Shown here: one piece after another, positions 1 to 7,113 of the stretch | Numbering within the stretch: position 1 is the first letter of the stretch | Layout of the letters: the number at the start of each line of letters is the position of its first letter | Assembly: GCA_027063545.1 (NCBI GenBank) | Contig: JAMORN010000126.1 | Span: 1-7,509, forward strand | Reading direction: 5' to 3' | Length of the DNA stretch: 7,509 bases | Source: a bacterium | GTDB lineage: Bacteria > JAMORN01 | Made by a program: the position numbers and the translations under genes | Notes under the pieces: generated by a model | What the model was told of the DNA's origin: nothing | Database searches by the model: none | Seen by the model: the letters and a program-made list of their open reading frames with translations, nothing else

Positions 1-875
1 GTCAATAGGTGTCTTACTAAAATTGCATCTCCTATTGCATATATACTATCAATATTTGTTCTAAATTTATGGTCTACAATTATACCATCTTTATATCCTA
101 TTTCTACCCCTATTTTTTTAGCCAAATCAGAGTTTGCACTAACACCCATTGCTATAATTAAAATATCAATATCATATACATTATCTTTATCATCAACCAC
201 TGATTTAATTCTATTATTTTCAATCTTTATATCTTTAATTTCTGTAGATAAATGAATATTAATTCCATTTGATTCTAAAAGTTTTTGAAGATCACTTCTA
301 ACAGATTCTGTTAAAAATGGAAATATTTTATCTTGCTTTTCAAAGACGTCAACTTCTATTCCTAACTCTTTAAAATTCTCTGCTATCTCCATTCCTATAA
401 AACCAGCCCCTATAATACCAGCCTTTTTAGGCTTAAATTCATCTAAATAAGCTTTTATCTTATATGCATCTACTACATGTGTTAATTTAAAAACACCATC
501 ATACTTTAAAAACTCAGCAAATGGTCCTAAAATTGGCTTAGCTCCTGTAGCTAATACTAAAATATCATAGGTTAATTCTGTAGTAATATTCTCTTTTTTT
601 ATTTTTACAATTTTTGATTTTACATCAATATCTGTTGCTTCTGTATTTGTTAAGATATTTATTCCTCTTTTTTTGAAATCTTCAACACTACCATGAATTA
701 ACGCTGATTCTGGTAATCTTCCAGATAAATAGTAAGGCGTAGGACACCCTGCCCACGCCACATATGGAGATCTTTCTATCACATAATGTTCTATTTCTTT
801 TCCCATTAATTTATTAACTTGACTTGAAAATGTCATTCCTGCAGCACCACCACCTATAACAACTATCCTTTTCAT
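1..875 (-). CDS. CoA-disulfide reductase / NADH oxidase-like FAD-dependent oxidoreductase (3' end cut off by window)
   Basis: The frame is open from an ATG at 875-873 to the window edge, giving 291 residues without a stop; family members are usually about 440-450 residues, or about 550 when a rhodanese domain is fused. Visible features are an N-terminal FAD dinucleotide fold (VIGGGAAGM, residues 6-14), a single redox cysteine Cys44 in the context WAGCPTPYYLSG, the ATG motif (109-111), an NAD(P)H-binding GAGFIGMEIAE motif (156-166) with acidic Glu179 at the end of the next strand, and the second FAD motif YAIGDA (279-284). A single Cys followed by PYY is the pattern of the CoA-disulfide reductase / NADH oxidase / persulfide reductase group, not the CxxxxC of lipoamide or glutathione reductases. 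The likely role is cytosolic NAD(P)H-dependent reduction of CoA disulfide, a persulfide, sulfur or oxygen; the substrate cannot be decided. The start is fixed by AGGAG five bases upstream. The gene lies 22 bases after glgP, so it is probably co-transcribed. The dimerising C-terminal domain is outside the window. Confidence 0.88.
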   Translation of the reverse strand, partial: MKRIVVIGGGAAGMTFSSQVNKLMGKEIEHYVIERSPYVAWAGCPTPYYLSGRLPESALIHGSVEDFKKRGINILTNTEATDIDVKSKIVKIKKENITTELTYDILVLATGAKPILGPFAEFLKYDGVFKLTHVVDAYKIKAYLDEFKPKKAGIIGAGFIGMEIAENFKELGIEVDVFEKQDKIFPFLTESVRSDLQKLLESNGINIHLSTEIKDIKIENNRIKSVVDDKDNVYDIDILIIAMGVSANSDLAKKIGVEIGYKDGIIVDHKFRTNIDSIYAIGDAILVRHLL

Positions 876-880
876 ATTAT

Positions 881-885
881 CTCCT
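881..885 (-). promoter_or_regulatory. Ribosome binding site of the CoA-disulfide reductase-like gene
   Basis: AGGAG, read on the minus strand, sits five bases (ATAAT) before the ATG at 875-873, inside the 22-base gap after glgP. It fixes the start. It is nearly identical to the glgP initiation site (AGGAGATNATATG in both). Confidence 0.8.
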
Positions 886-897
886 TTTAATAAAATT

Positions 898-3474
898 TTA
901 ATTCCAAATTATAAGTCCTGGAATATACTTTTCTGTTATATAACTATCATCTGGTAATACTCTTATTTTAAATCCTATTCTTCCAGAATGCTTTAATATT
1001 ATTGTTTTTGAAAATTTAAGATAATTTCCATTGTCTTCAACTAAATCCAACTTCTCTATTTCTGGATCTATTATATTATCATAATTATCTAATATTCCAT
1101 AATAAGCATCTACTCTTATATACTTCTTTATATCACTTTCACTCCTCAATTCTATTTCTACATCTATAGATAATTCATCACCTACTTTTAGTTCTTCATC
1201 ATTATTCTTTTTATATACATTAACATTCTTTATTATTATAGAACCCCAATTTTCTATTAAAATTCTTTTAATATTACTTAACTCTTTGGCTTTTTGAGCA
1301 CTATTCTTTATTAAACTACTAAACTTCTTTTCTGATGATAAATAAAATCTCTCAACATACTCAGATACCATTCTATTAGTATTAAACTGAGGCGAAATTG
1401 TTCTCATAGCATTCTTCATCATTATAATCCACTTTAGTGGCAAACCATCTTCACCCCTATTATAGAATGTTGGAACAACTTCCTTTTCCAATATTTCATA
1501 TAAAAGTCTTGACTCTATTTCATCTTGAAGTTCTGGGTCATCATACTCTTCACCAGAACCTATTGCCCAACCATTTTCTGTATTATAACCCTCACACCAC
1601 CATCCATCTAAGATAGAAAGATTTAAGCCTCCATTTGGAGCAACCTTCATACCACTTGTACCAGATGCCTCAAGTGGTCTTCTTGGATTATTAAGCCATA
1701 CATCAACACCTTGCACCATATATCTTGCTACATCTAAATCATAATCCTCTATAAATACTATTCTGTTTCTCAATTCTGGATTTTCCTTTATTACCTGAAT
1801 TATTCTCTTTATAAACTCCTTACCCTCATTATCCCTTGGATGCGCCTTTCCTGCAAAAATAAGCTGTACAGGTCTCTCTTTATTTAATAAAATCTTTTTA
1901 AGTCTTTCTACATCTCTAAATATCAATATTGCTCTTTTATATGTAGCAAATCTTCTTGCAAATCCTATTGTTAAGGCCTCACTTGATAAAACTCCATCAG
2001 CCTGTTCTATTTCACTCTTAGGAGCTCCTCTTCTTTCAAGTTGTTTCTTTAGTCTTCTTCTTACAAATGCTACAAGTCTTTCTCTTAATCTTTCATGTGT
2101 TCTCCAAAGCTCTGAATTAGGAATTAAATTAACCCTTTCCCATAAACTTAAATCATAAGGTTCACTTCTCCATCTTGTCCCTAAATATCTATCATATAAA
2201 ATTGTCATTTCATCAGAAAGCCAAGTTGGTATATGTATACCATTTGTTATATGCTCTATTGGAACCTCATCAACAGGAAGGCCTTTCCATATATTTTTCC
2301 ACATGTTTCTTGATACTTTACCATGAAGTCTTGAAACTCCATTTGAATGAGATGATAATTTTAATGCTAAAACTGTCATACAGAAAAATTCTTGAGGATC
2401 ATCTGGATTTTCTCTTCCTAAAGCAAGCATATCATTTATTGAAATACCAAGTTCCTTAACATAATTTTCAAAATATTCATATATCATCTCTGGTGGAAAT
2501 CTATCATTCCCAGCAGGTACAGGAGTATGTGTTGTGAAAACACTACTTGCAATGGTTAATTCCTTTGCCTCATTAAATGAAAGATTAAATTTTTGCATAT
2601 AATATCTAATATTTTCTAATGTTAAAAAGGCACTATGCCCTTCATTCATATGGTAAACTCTTGGCTCAAGACCTAAGGCTCTTATAGCCCTTGCTCCTCC
2701 AATTCCTAAAAGAATCTCCTGCATAATTCTCATATGGAGATCACCACCATAAAGCTGGGAAGTAATCTGTCTTGCCCAGTCTGGATTCTCTTTTATATTA
2801 GTATCAAGTAAATATAAAGGAACTCTACCCACTTGTATTTTCCAAATTTGAGCATAAACTTTTGTTCCTTTTATGTCTATATCAATCTTTATAGGTTCTC
2901 CATTTTTATCTTTAACTAGCATTACCGGCATTGTATGAAAATCATTTTGGGGATAAACCTCTTGTTGCCAACCTTCTTCATTTAAATATTGTTGGAAATA
3001 TCCATGATAATATAAAAGCCCAACACCTGCCAAAGGAATACCTAAATCAGAAGCACTCTTTAAATGATCCCCTGCTAAAATTCCTAACCCTCCAGAATAT
3101 ATAGGCAATGATTCATGAATACCAAACTCCATACTAAAATAAACAAATCTTACCCTATTCTTTTCATGACCATGAGCCCCCTCAAACCACCCTTCACTAC
3201 CCATATAGTCATTTAATTCCTTATAAACTCTATCCATGTGGTCTAAAAAACTCTCACTGTGAAGAAGCTCATTTAATCTTTCTTGAGACACAATACTTAA
3301 AAGTTTTACAGGATTATGATTTACTTCCTCCCATAGTACTCTATCAATTCTTCTAAATAATTCTATAGCTTCAGGATTCCAACTCCACCATAAATTATAT
3401 GCTATCTTCATTAAAGGTTCTAATCTTTCTGGTAAAACTGGCTTTACGGTAAAAATTTTCATTCCATTACTCAT
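898..3474 (-). CDS. glgP: Alpha-glucan (glycogen/maltodextrin) phosphorylase, DUF3417-containing type
   Basis: This 858-residue cytosolic enzyme is a PLP-dependent alpha-1,4-glucan phosphorylase (EC 2.4.1.1) that releases glucose-1-phosphate from glycogen or maltodextrin using phosphate. The N-terminus (about 10-100) has the DUF3417 signature with NLWWSWNPEA (27-36), typical of the shorter archaeal/thermophile-type phosphorylases. The catalytic body shows YSGGLGILAGDHLKSASD (126-143), HMNEGHSAF (275-283), the phosphate/PLP-contact region GFARRFATYKR (504-514), AGKAHPRD (541-548), and EASGTSGMK (602-610), where Lys610 is the expected PLP Schiff-base lysine. All expected motifs are intact and the length is close to other members of this subfamily. 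Residues from about 742 onward look beta-rich and form a separate tail domain. The mammalian-type N-terminal phosphorylation site is absent, as expected for this subfamily. The start is an ATG with AGGAG five bases upstream; Met5 is a weaker alternative. It lies 14 bases after accC and 22 bases before the flavoprotein gene. Glycogen versus maltodextrin preference cannot be read from the sequence. Confidence 0.96.
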   Translation of the reverse strand: MSNGMKIFTVKPVLPERLEPLMKIAYNLWWSWNPEAIELFRRIDRVLWEEVNHNPVKLLSIVSQERLNELLHSESFLDHMDRVYKELNDYMGSEGWFEGAHGHEKNRVRFVYFSMEFGIHESLPIYSGGLGILAGDHLKSASDLGIPLAGVGLLYYHGYFQQYLNEEGWQQEVYPQNDFHTMPVMLVKDKNGEPIKIDIDIKGTKVYAQIWKIQVGRVPLYLLDTNIKENPDWARQITSQLYGGDLHMRIMQEILLGIGGARAIRALGLEPRVYHMNEGHSAFLTLENIRYYMQKFNLSFNEAKELTIASSVFTTHTPVPAGNDRFPPEMIYEYFENYVKELGISINDMLALGRENPDDPQEFFCMTVLALKLSSHSNGVSRLHGKVSRNMWKNIWKGLPVDEVPIEHITNGIHIPTWLSDEMTILYDRYLGTRWRSEPYDLSLWERVNLIPNSELWRTHERLRERLVAFVRRRLKKQLERRGAPKSEIEQADGVLSSEALTIGFARRFATYKRAILIFRDVERLKKILLNKERPVQLIFAGKAHPRDNEGKEFIKRIIQVIKENPELRNRIVFIEDYDLDVARYMVQGVDVWLNNPRRPLEASGTSGMKVAPNGGLNLSILDGWWCEGYNTENGWAIGSGEEYDDPELQDEIESRLLYEILEKEVVPTFYNRGEDGLPLKWIIMMKNAMRTISPQFNTNRMVSEYVERFYLSSEKKFSSLIKNSAQKAKELSNIKRILIENWGSIIIKNVNVYKKNNDEELKVGDELSIDVEIELRSESDIKKYIRVDAYYGILDNYDNIIDPEIEKLDLVEDNGNYLKFSKTIILKHSGRIGFKIRVLPDDSYITEKYIPGLIIWN

Positions 3475-3479
3475 ATGAT

Positions 3480-3484
3480 CTCCT
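3480..3484 (-). promoter_or_regulatory. Ribosome binding site of glgP
   Basis: AGGAG on the minus strand, preceded by a run of A, lies five bases (ATCAT) before the glgP ATG. It fills most of the 14-base accC-glgP gap, leaving no room for a promoter or terminator there. This supports co-transcription and favours Met1 over Met5. Confidence 0.8.
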
Positions 3485-3488
3485 TTTT

Positions 3489-4841
3489 TTATTCATAGTT
3501 AAACTCTGTTTCTTCTAGAAATTTTGTTGTATATATACCTGATTTAAATATTTCATTATCAACCATTTTTAAATGAAAAGGTATTGTAGTTTTTATTCCA
3601 TCTATAACAAACTCTTCTAAAGCTCTCTTTCCTCTAATTAAAGCTTCCTTTCTATCTTTACCATGAACAATAAGTTTTGCAATCATTGAATCATAGAAAG
3701 GTGGTATCATATAACCACCATATACATGTGTGTCCACTCTTATTCCTGGGCCTCCTGGAGGATGAAAAATTTCTACTCTTCCCGGAGAAGGTCTAAAATC
3801 ATTAGCAGGATCCTCTGCATTTATTCTAAACTCTATTGCATGTCCATTTATCTTTATATCTTCTTGAGTAAAAGATAGCCTTTCTCCACTTGCAACTAAA
3901 ATCATTTCTTTAATCAAATCAACACCTGTCACCATCTCTGTAACAGGATGCTCAACCTGAATTCTTGTATTTACCTCCATGAAATATACTTCACCTGTTT
4001 CCATATCCATTAAAAACTCCATTGTCCCTGCGCTATCATAACCTATTGCTTTTGCACCCTTTACTGCATAAGAAGCTATCTTCTCTCTTTGTTCACTAGT
4101 TAAAATAGGAGATGGAGACTCTTCTATTAATTTTTGGTGTCTTCTTTGAATTGTACAATCCCTTTCATATAAATGAATAACGTTACCATGTTTATCGCCC
4201 ATAAGCTGTATTTCAATATGACGTGGTTTTTCTATATATTTCTCTATATAAACATCCGGATTTCCAAATGCTTTTTCAGCTTCTGTTCTTGCCATAACAA
4301 AAAGTTTTTCTAATTCTTTATCATCTCTAGCAACTCTCATTCCTTTCCCGCCACCACCAGCTGTAGCCTTAATTATAACAGGATAGCCAAATTCATTTGC
4401 AATTCTTTTTGCCTCTTCTATATCCCTTATAATTCCTTCGGAACCTGGTGTAACTGGCACTCCAGCTTCTTTCATTAATTTCTTTGCTGTTGCTTTATCT
4501 CCTAATTTTTCTATAATATCAGGATTCGGTCCTACCCAAATAAATCCTGCATCAATAACCATTCTTGCAAATGTAGCATTCTCTGATAAAAATCCATATC
4601 CCGGATGAATTGCATCTGCTCCTGTAATCTCAGCAGCAGCAATTATTGCATTCATATTTAAATAAGAACCTGAGGACTGAGCTGGACCTATACAAATATC
4701 CTCGTCAGCAAAATGAACATGTAAAGAATCTTTATCCCTTTCGGAATATACTGCAACTGTTTTTATTCCTAATTCCTTTGCAGCCCTTATAATTCTTAAA
4801 GCAATCTCGCCTCTATTAGCAATTAATAATTTTTTTATCAA
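3489..4841 (-). CDS. accC: Acetyl-CoA carboxylase, biotin carboxylase subunit (TTG start)
   Basis: This 450-residue protein (E. coli AccC has 449) catalyses ATP- and bicarbonate-dependent carboxylation of biotin on AccB, the first half-reaction of acetyl-CoA carboxylase in fatty-acid synthesis, in the cytosol. It has an N-terminal pre-ATP-grasp domain starting with [13 protein letters not shown] (5-17), [10 protein letters not shown] (79-88), and an ATP-grasp domain with the glycine-rich loop [11 protein letters not shown] (158-168). The active-site set is Lys237 in RRHQKL, metal ligands Glu275 and Glu289, Asn291, Arg293 and Glu297 ([12 protein letters not shown]). The C-terminal domain has FRINAEDP (338-345). 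All residues equivalent to the known catalytic ones are present. The initiator is TTG at 4841-4839: an in-frame TAG lies four codons upstream, overlapping the ribosome site, and the conserved N-terminus begins immediately downstream. It follows the PilT-like gene by 21 bases and precedes glgP by 14. A homologous role in another biotin-dependent carboxylase is possible, but the linked AccB favours acetyl-CoA carboxylase. Confidence 0.96.
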   Translation of the reverse strand: MIKKLLIANRGEIALRIIRAAKELGIKTVAVYSERDKDSLHVHFADEDICIGPAQSSGSYLNMNAIIAAAEITGADAIHPGYGFLSENATFARMVIDAGFIWVGPNPDIIEKLGDKATAKKLMKEAGVPVTPGSEGIIRDIEEAKRIANEFGYPVIIKATAGGGGKGMRVARDDKELEKLFVMARTEAEKAFGNPDVYIEKYIEKPRHIEIQLMGDKHGNVIHLYERDCTIQRRHQKLIEESPSPILTSEQREKIASYAVKGAKAIGYDSAGTMEFLMDMETGEVYFMEVNTRIQVEHPVTEMVTGVDLIKEMILVASGERLSFTQEDIKINGHAIEFRINAEDPANDFRPSPGRVEIFHPPGGPGIRVDTHVYGGYMIPPFYDSMIAKLIVHGKDRKEALIRGKRALEEFVIDGIKTTIPFHLKMVDNEIFKSGIYTTKFLEETEFNYE

Positions 4842-4846
4842 ATCTC

Positions 4847-4852
4847 CCTCCT
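4847..4852 (-). promoter_or_regulatory. Strong ribosome binding site for the TTG start of accC
   Basis: A full AGGAGG on the minus strand lies five bases (GAGAT) before the TTG. The in-frame TAG stop at 4853-4851 overlaps it, so no upstream start is possible and the TTG assignment is secure. The consensus-strength site may compensate for the weak initiator codon; that last point is inference. Confidence 0.85.
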
Positions 4853-4862
4853 AATTTTCTAT

Positions 4863-5954
4863 TTACCATTTTCTACTAGAAGTATCTTCTATACCCTCTA
4901 ATTTTAATTTAAAATCTTCTGGATTATTCACATTATCTAAAGCTGTTTCTATAGAAATCTTTCCTGATTTTACTAATTCTAATATATGTTGATCAAAAGA
5001 TTGTGTTTGATATTGCATTCTACCTTCTTCAATTACTTGTTCTATTAAAGGAGTTTTTTCTGGATCTAATATATACTCTTTTATTGTCGCTGTACTTCTT
5101 AATATTTCAACAGCAGGAATAATACCTTGTTTATCTGCCCTAGGGAGTAATCTCTGAGATATTACTGCTACTAAAGTACCGGATAATAAAAGTCTAATTT
5201 GGTCATGTTGATGAGGAGGGAAAAAAGATATTATTCTAGATATTGTTTCTACAGCATTCAATGTATGTAATGTACTCATAACTAAATGTCCTGTATCAGC
5301 AGCCTGTAATGCTAATAGCATTGTCTCTCTATCTCTAATCTCACCTATAAGTATAACATCAGGGTCTTGTCTCAACGCCTGTTTTAAAGCAGTATAATAA
5401 CTTTCGGTGTCTGTACCTACCTCTCTTTGAGATATAAGACTCTTTTTATCTTTATGTAAATATTCTATTGGATCCTCTATGGTTATAATATTTTTTGAAG
5501 CATTTTGATTAACATAATCAATCATAGCAGCCAAAGTTGTAGATTTACCAGATCCGGTTGTACCAGTAACTAAGATAAGACCTCTTGGAGCCATTGCTAT
5601 CTCTTTTATAACAGGAGGAAGATTTAAACTTTCAAAATCTGGAACCGTTGTCATTATTCTTCTTATAGCAACAGCCATCGTCCCCCTTTGAAAATAACAA
5701 TTTATACGGAATCTTCCTATCTTAGAAATGCCTATACCTAAATCTATTTCTTTATTTTTTATAAATTCTTTATATTTATCTTCTCCCAATAAATAAGCTA
5801 CTATTTCATCCATTTGTGACACTGTTATTGGATCTCCTTTTATAGGAACTAATTTAGAATGTAATCTAAAAAAAGGAGGTCTACCCACTCTTAAATGTAA
5901 ATCAGTTGCTGAAATTTCTATCATTTTTTGCAGAAGCTTTTTAATATATTCCAT
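4863..5954 (-). CDS. Type IV pilus twitching-motility ATPase, PilT/PilU family
   Basis: This 363-residue protein belongs to the secretion/pilus hexameric ATPase family and probably powers type IV pilus retraction at the cytoplasmic face of the inner membrane. The N-terminal PAS-like domain starts ISATDLHLRVGRPP (14-27), the usual PilT opening. The ATPase core has Walker A GTTGSGKST (131-139, Lys137), the Asp box EDPIEY (160-165), Walker B DPDVILIGEIRD (197-208, Glu205) and the His box DTGHLVMSTLHT (220-231, His223 and His230). All are intact, so it should be an active ATPase. The C-terminus has a YILDPEKTPLIEQVIEEGR stretch (294-312) and then TQSFDQHI, where classical PilT has the AIRNLI region. 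This points to a PilU-like or second-PilT branch, so I give no symbol. It lacks the tetracysteine zinc motif of the assembly ATPase PilB. Spacing is 22 bases from accB and 21 from accC, an unusual position for a pilus motor. No other pilus gene is visible. The ATG has an AAGAGG site eight bases upstream. Confidence 0.93.
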   Translation of the reverse strand: MEYIKKLLQKMIEISATDLHLRVGRPPFFRLHSKLVPIKGDPITVSQMDEIVAYLLGEDKYKEFIKNKEIDLGIGISKIGRFRINCYFQRGTMAVAIRRIMTTVPDFESLNLPPVIKEIAMAPRGLILVTGTTGSGKSTTLAAMIDYVNQNASKNIITIEDPIEYLHKDKKSLISQREVGTDTESYYTALKQALRQDPDVILIGEIRDRETMLLALQAADTGHLVMSTLHTLNAVETISRIISFFPPHQHDQIRLLLSGTLVAVISQRLLPRADKQGIIPAVEILRSTATIKEYILDPEKTPLIEQVIEEGRMQYQTQSFDQHILELVKSGKISIETALDNVNNPEDFKLKLEGIEDTSSRKW

Positions 5955-5962
5955 AAACTAAG

Positions 5963-5968
5963 CCTCTT
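5963..5968 (-). promoter_or_regulatory. Moderate ribosome binding site of the PilT/PilU-like gene
   Basis: AAGAGG on the minus strand lies eight bases before the ATG at 5954-5952, in the 22-base gap after accB. It is weaker than the AGGAG(G) sites of accC, glgP and the flavoprotein gene. Confidence 0.55.
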
Positions 5969-5976
5969 ATTATATT

Positions 5977-6465
5977 TTACATAGGTTCTACTAAAAATAA
6001 AGGTTGACCATATTCAACTGGTTGGCCATTTTCAACTAATACTTTAACAATTTTTCCTTTAACTTCTGCTTTAATCTCATTAAATAATTTCATTGCCTCT
6101 ATAATACATACTACAGTATCAGGATTTACAATATCTCCTTCTTTCACATAAGGTTCAGCATCAGGAGATGGTGCTCTATAAAATGTCCCAACCATAGGTG
6201 CTTTAATTTCTATATAATTATCTAAAGATACATCTTGAGAAGGAGTTTTCTGGTGAGGTTGTGATACTTGTTGGGATGATTGTGATGTTATATCATGTAT
6301 CTGTTGAGGAATAATTGGTTGAGAAATTCCTTGGGTTAATTGTAAATTTTCAATCTTTGGTTGTTTTACTAAATGCAGTTCAAATTCACCTTCTTTTATT
6401 TTTAATTCATTTAAATTGCTTTTTTCTAATATTTTTACTAACTCTCTTATTGCCTTAACATCCAT
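5977..6465 (-). CDS. accB: Acetyl-CoA carboxylase biotin carboxyl carrier protein
   Basis: This 162-residue protein carries the biotin that AccC carboxylates and hands it to the carboxyltransferase. The N-terminal segment (1-34, [20 protein letters not shown] and on) is the usual AccB region with predicted helix and short strands. A flexible linker (about 36-80) follows and is unusually glutamine-rich (11 Gln in 45 residues by count). The biotinyl domain (about 83-162) contains the protruding-thumb segment [19 protein letters not shown] (93-111) and the biotinylation motif EAMK (123-126), with Lys126 as the biotin-carrying lysine. The thumb is characteristic of fatty-acid-synthesis BCCPs rather than of pyruvate or oxaloacetate carboxylase biotin domains. 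The length is near the E. coli protein (156). A purine-rich GAGAGG site lies five bases before the ATG at 6465-6463. It follows efp by 46 bases and precedes the PilT-like gene by 22; accC comes after that insertion. A biotin-protein ligase is needed but is not in the window. Confidence 0.95.
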   Translation of the reverse strand: MDVKAIRELVKILEKSNLNELKIKEGEFELHLVKQPKIENLQLTQGISQPIIPQQIHDITSQSSQQVSQPHQKTPSQDVSLDNYIEIKAPMVGTFYRAPSPDAEPYVKEGDIVNPDTVVCIIEAMKLFNEIKAEVKGKIVKVLVENGQPVEYGQPLFLVEPM

Positions 6466-6470
6466 GGGAA

Positions 6471-6476
6471 CCTCTC
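6471..6476 (-). promoter_or_regulatory. Ribosome binding site of accB
   Basis: GAGAGG on the minus strand lies five bases (TTCCC) before the accB ATG. The rest of the 46-base efp-accB gap is nearly pure A/T with no GC-rich stem, so I see no terminator; a promoter cannot be told apart from AT-rich background. Confidence 0.55.
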
Positions 6477-6511
6477 TTTTTTTATTTTAATTATTTAAAA
6501 CTAAAATAAAA

Positions 6512-7075
6512 TTATTTATTTACTCTTTCAACATATTTACCTGTCCTAGTATCTATTCTTATTGTTTCTCCTTCTTCAATAAATAAAGGCACTTGTACCA
6601 CTAATCCTGTCTCTAAAGTGGCTGGTTTTGTAGCAGAAGTTGCTGTATCACCTTTAACCCCAGGCTCTGTTTCTACTACCTTTAAATCTACAAAAAATGG
6701 TAATTCAATTGCTATAACATTTCCTTCATAGATTAAAGCATCAACTTCAATGTTTTCCTTCATAAATTTTATCATATCTCCTAAATCATCTATAGCCATT
6801 TGGTATTGATCATAAGTCTCCACATCCATTAATGTAATAAAACTTCCATCATTATACAAATATTGCATTTTTCTTTTTTCAACATCAACATCATCAATTG
6901 TATCTGATGCTTTCCAAGTATTTTCAATAACAGCACCTGTTTTTATATTTTTCAACTTACATCTCGCAAAAGCTGAACCTTTTCCTGGTTTTACATGTTC
7001 AACTTGAGTAATTACATATAAATCTCCTTTAAATCTTACCACCATTCCTGTTTTCAAATCATTAAGCTGTGCCAT
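6512..7075 (-). CDS. efp: Translation elongation factor P
   Basis: This 187-residue protein has the standard length for EF-P, which binds between the ribosomal P and E sites and promotes peptide-bond formation at polyproline stretches. It shows the three-barrel layout: an N-terminal KOW-like domain (about 1-64), a middle OB domain (about 65-127, with MQYLYNDGSFITLMDVETYDQ) and a C-terminal OB domain (about 128-187) ending in the conserved GETIRIDTRTGKYVERV. The loop that reaches the peptidyl-transferase centre reads VKPGKGSAF (28-36) with Lys32 at the tip. The PGKG form resembles the Bacillus-type loop rather than the Arg-tipped EarP-dependent type. Whether Lys32 is modified is unknown; no modification gene is in the window. 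The start ATG at 7075-7073 has AAAGGAG eight bases upstream. It lies 38 bases after an M24 peptidase gene, a common pairing, and 46 bases before accB. YeiP-type paralogues are unlikely given the loop and C-terminal signature. Confidence 0.97.
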   Translation of the reverse strand: MAQLNDLKTGMVVRFKGDLYVITQVEHVKPGKGSAFARCKLKNIKTGAVIENTWKASDTIDDVDVEKRKMQYLYNDGSFITLMDVETYDQYQMAIDDLGDMIKFMKENIEVDALIYEGNVIAIELPFFVDLKVVETEPGVKGDTATSATKPATLETGLVVQVPLFIEEGETIRIDTRTGKYVERVNK

Positions 7076-7083
7076 CCTCTATT

Positions 7084-7090
7084 CTCCTTT
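7084..7090 (-). promoter_or_regulatory. Ribosome binding site of efp
   Basis: AAAGGAG on the minus strand lies eight bases before the efp ATG in the 38-base gap after the peptidase gene. The remaining gap is A/T-rich, with no visible stem-loop. Confidence 0.7.
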
Positions 7091-7113
7091 ATTTGTAGGT
7101 TTATATTTTAATA

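Noticed and set aside
2175-2459. Plus-strand open frame of 94 codons inside glgP
   Set aside because: It is antisense to strongly conserved glgP codons and resembles no family I recognise. It looks like a shadow frame.
3484-3490. Run of T on the plus strand between accC and glgP as a terminator tract
   Set aside because: On the transcribed minus-strand message it is a run of A leading into the glgP ribosome site, and no stem precedes it.
6466-6511. Possible promoter or terminator in the efp-accB gap
   Set aside because: The gap contains TAAAAT-like words, but the whole stretch is A/T background and no paired -35 box or GC-rich hairpin is visible.
7076-7113. Possible regulatory element or small RNA in the peptidase-efp gap
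   Set aside because: Only 38 A/T-rich bases with an ordinary ribosome site; too short and without structure.
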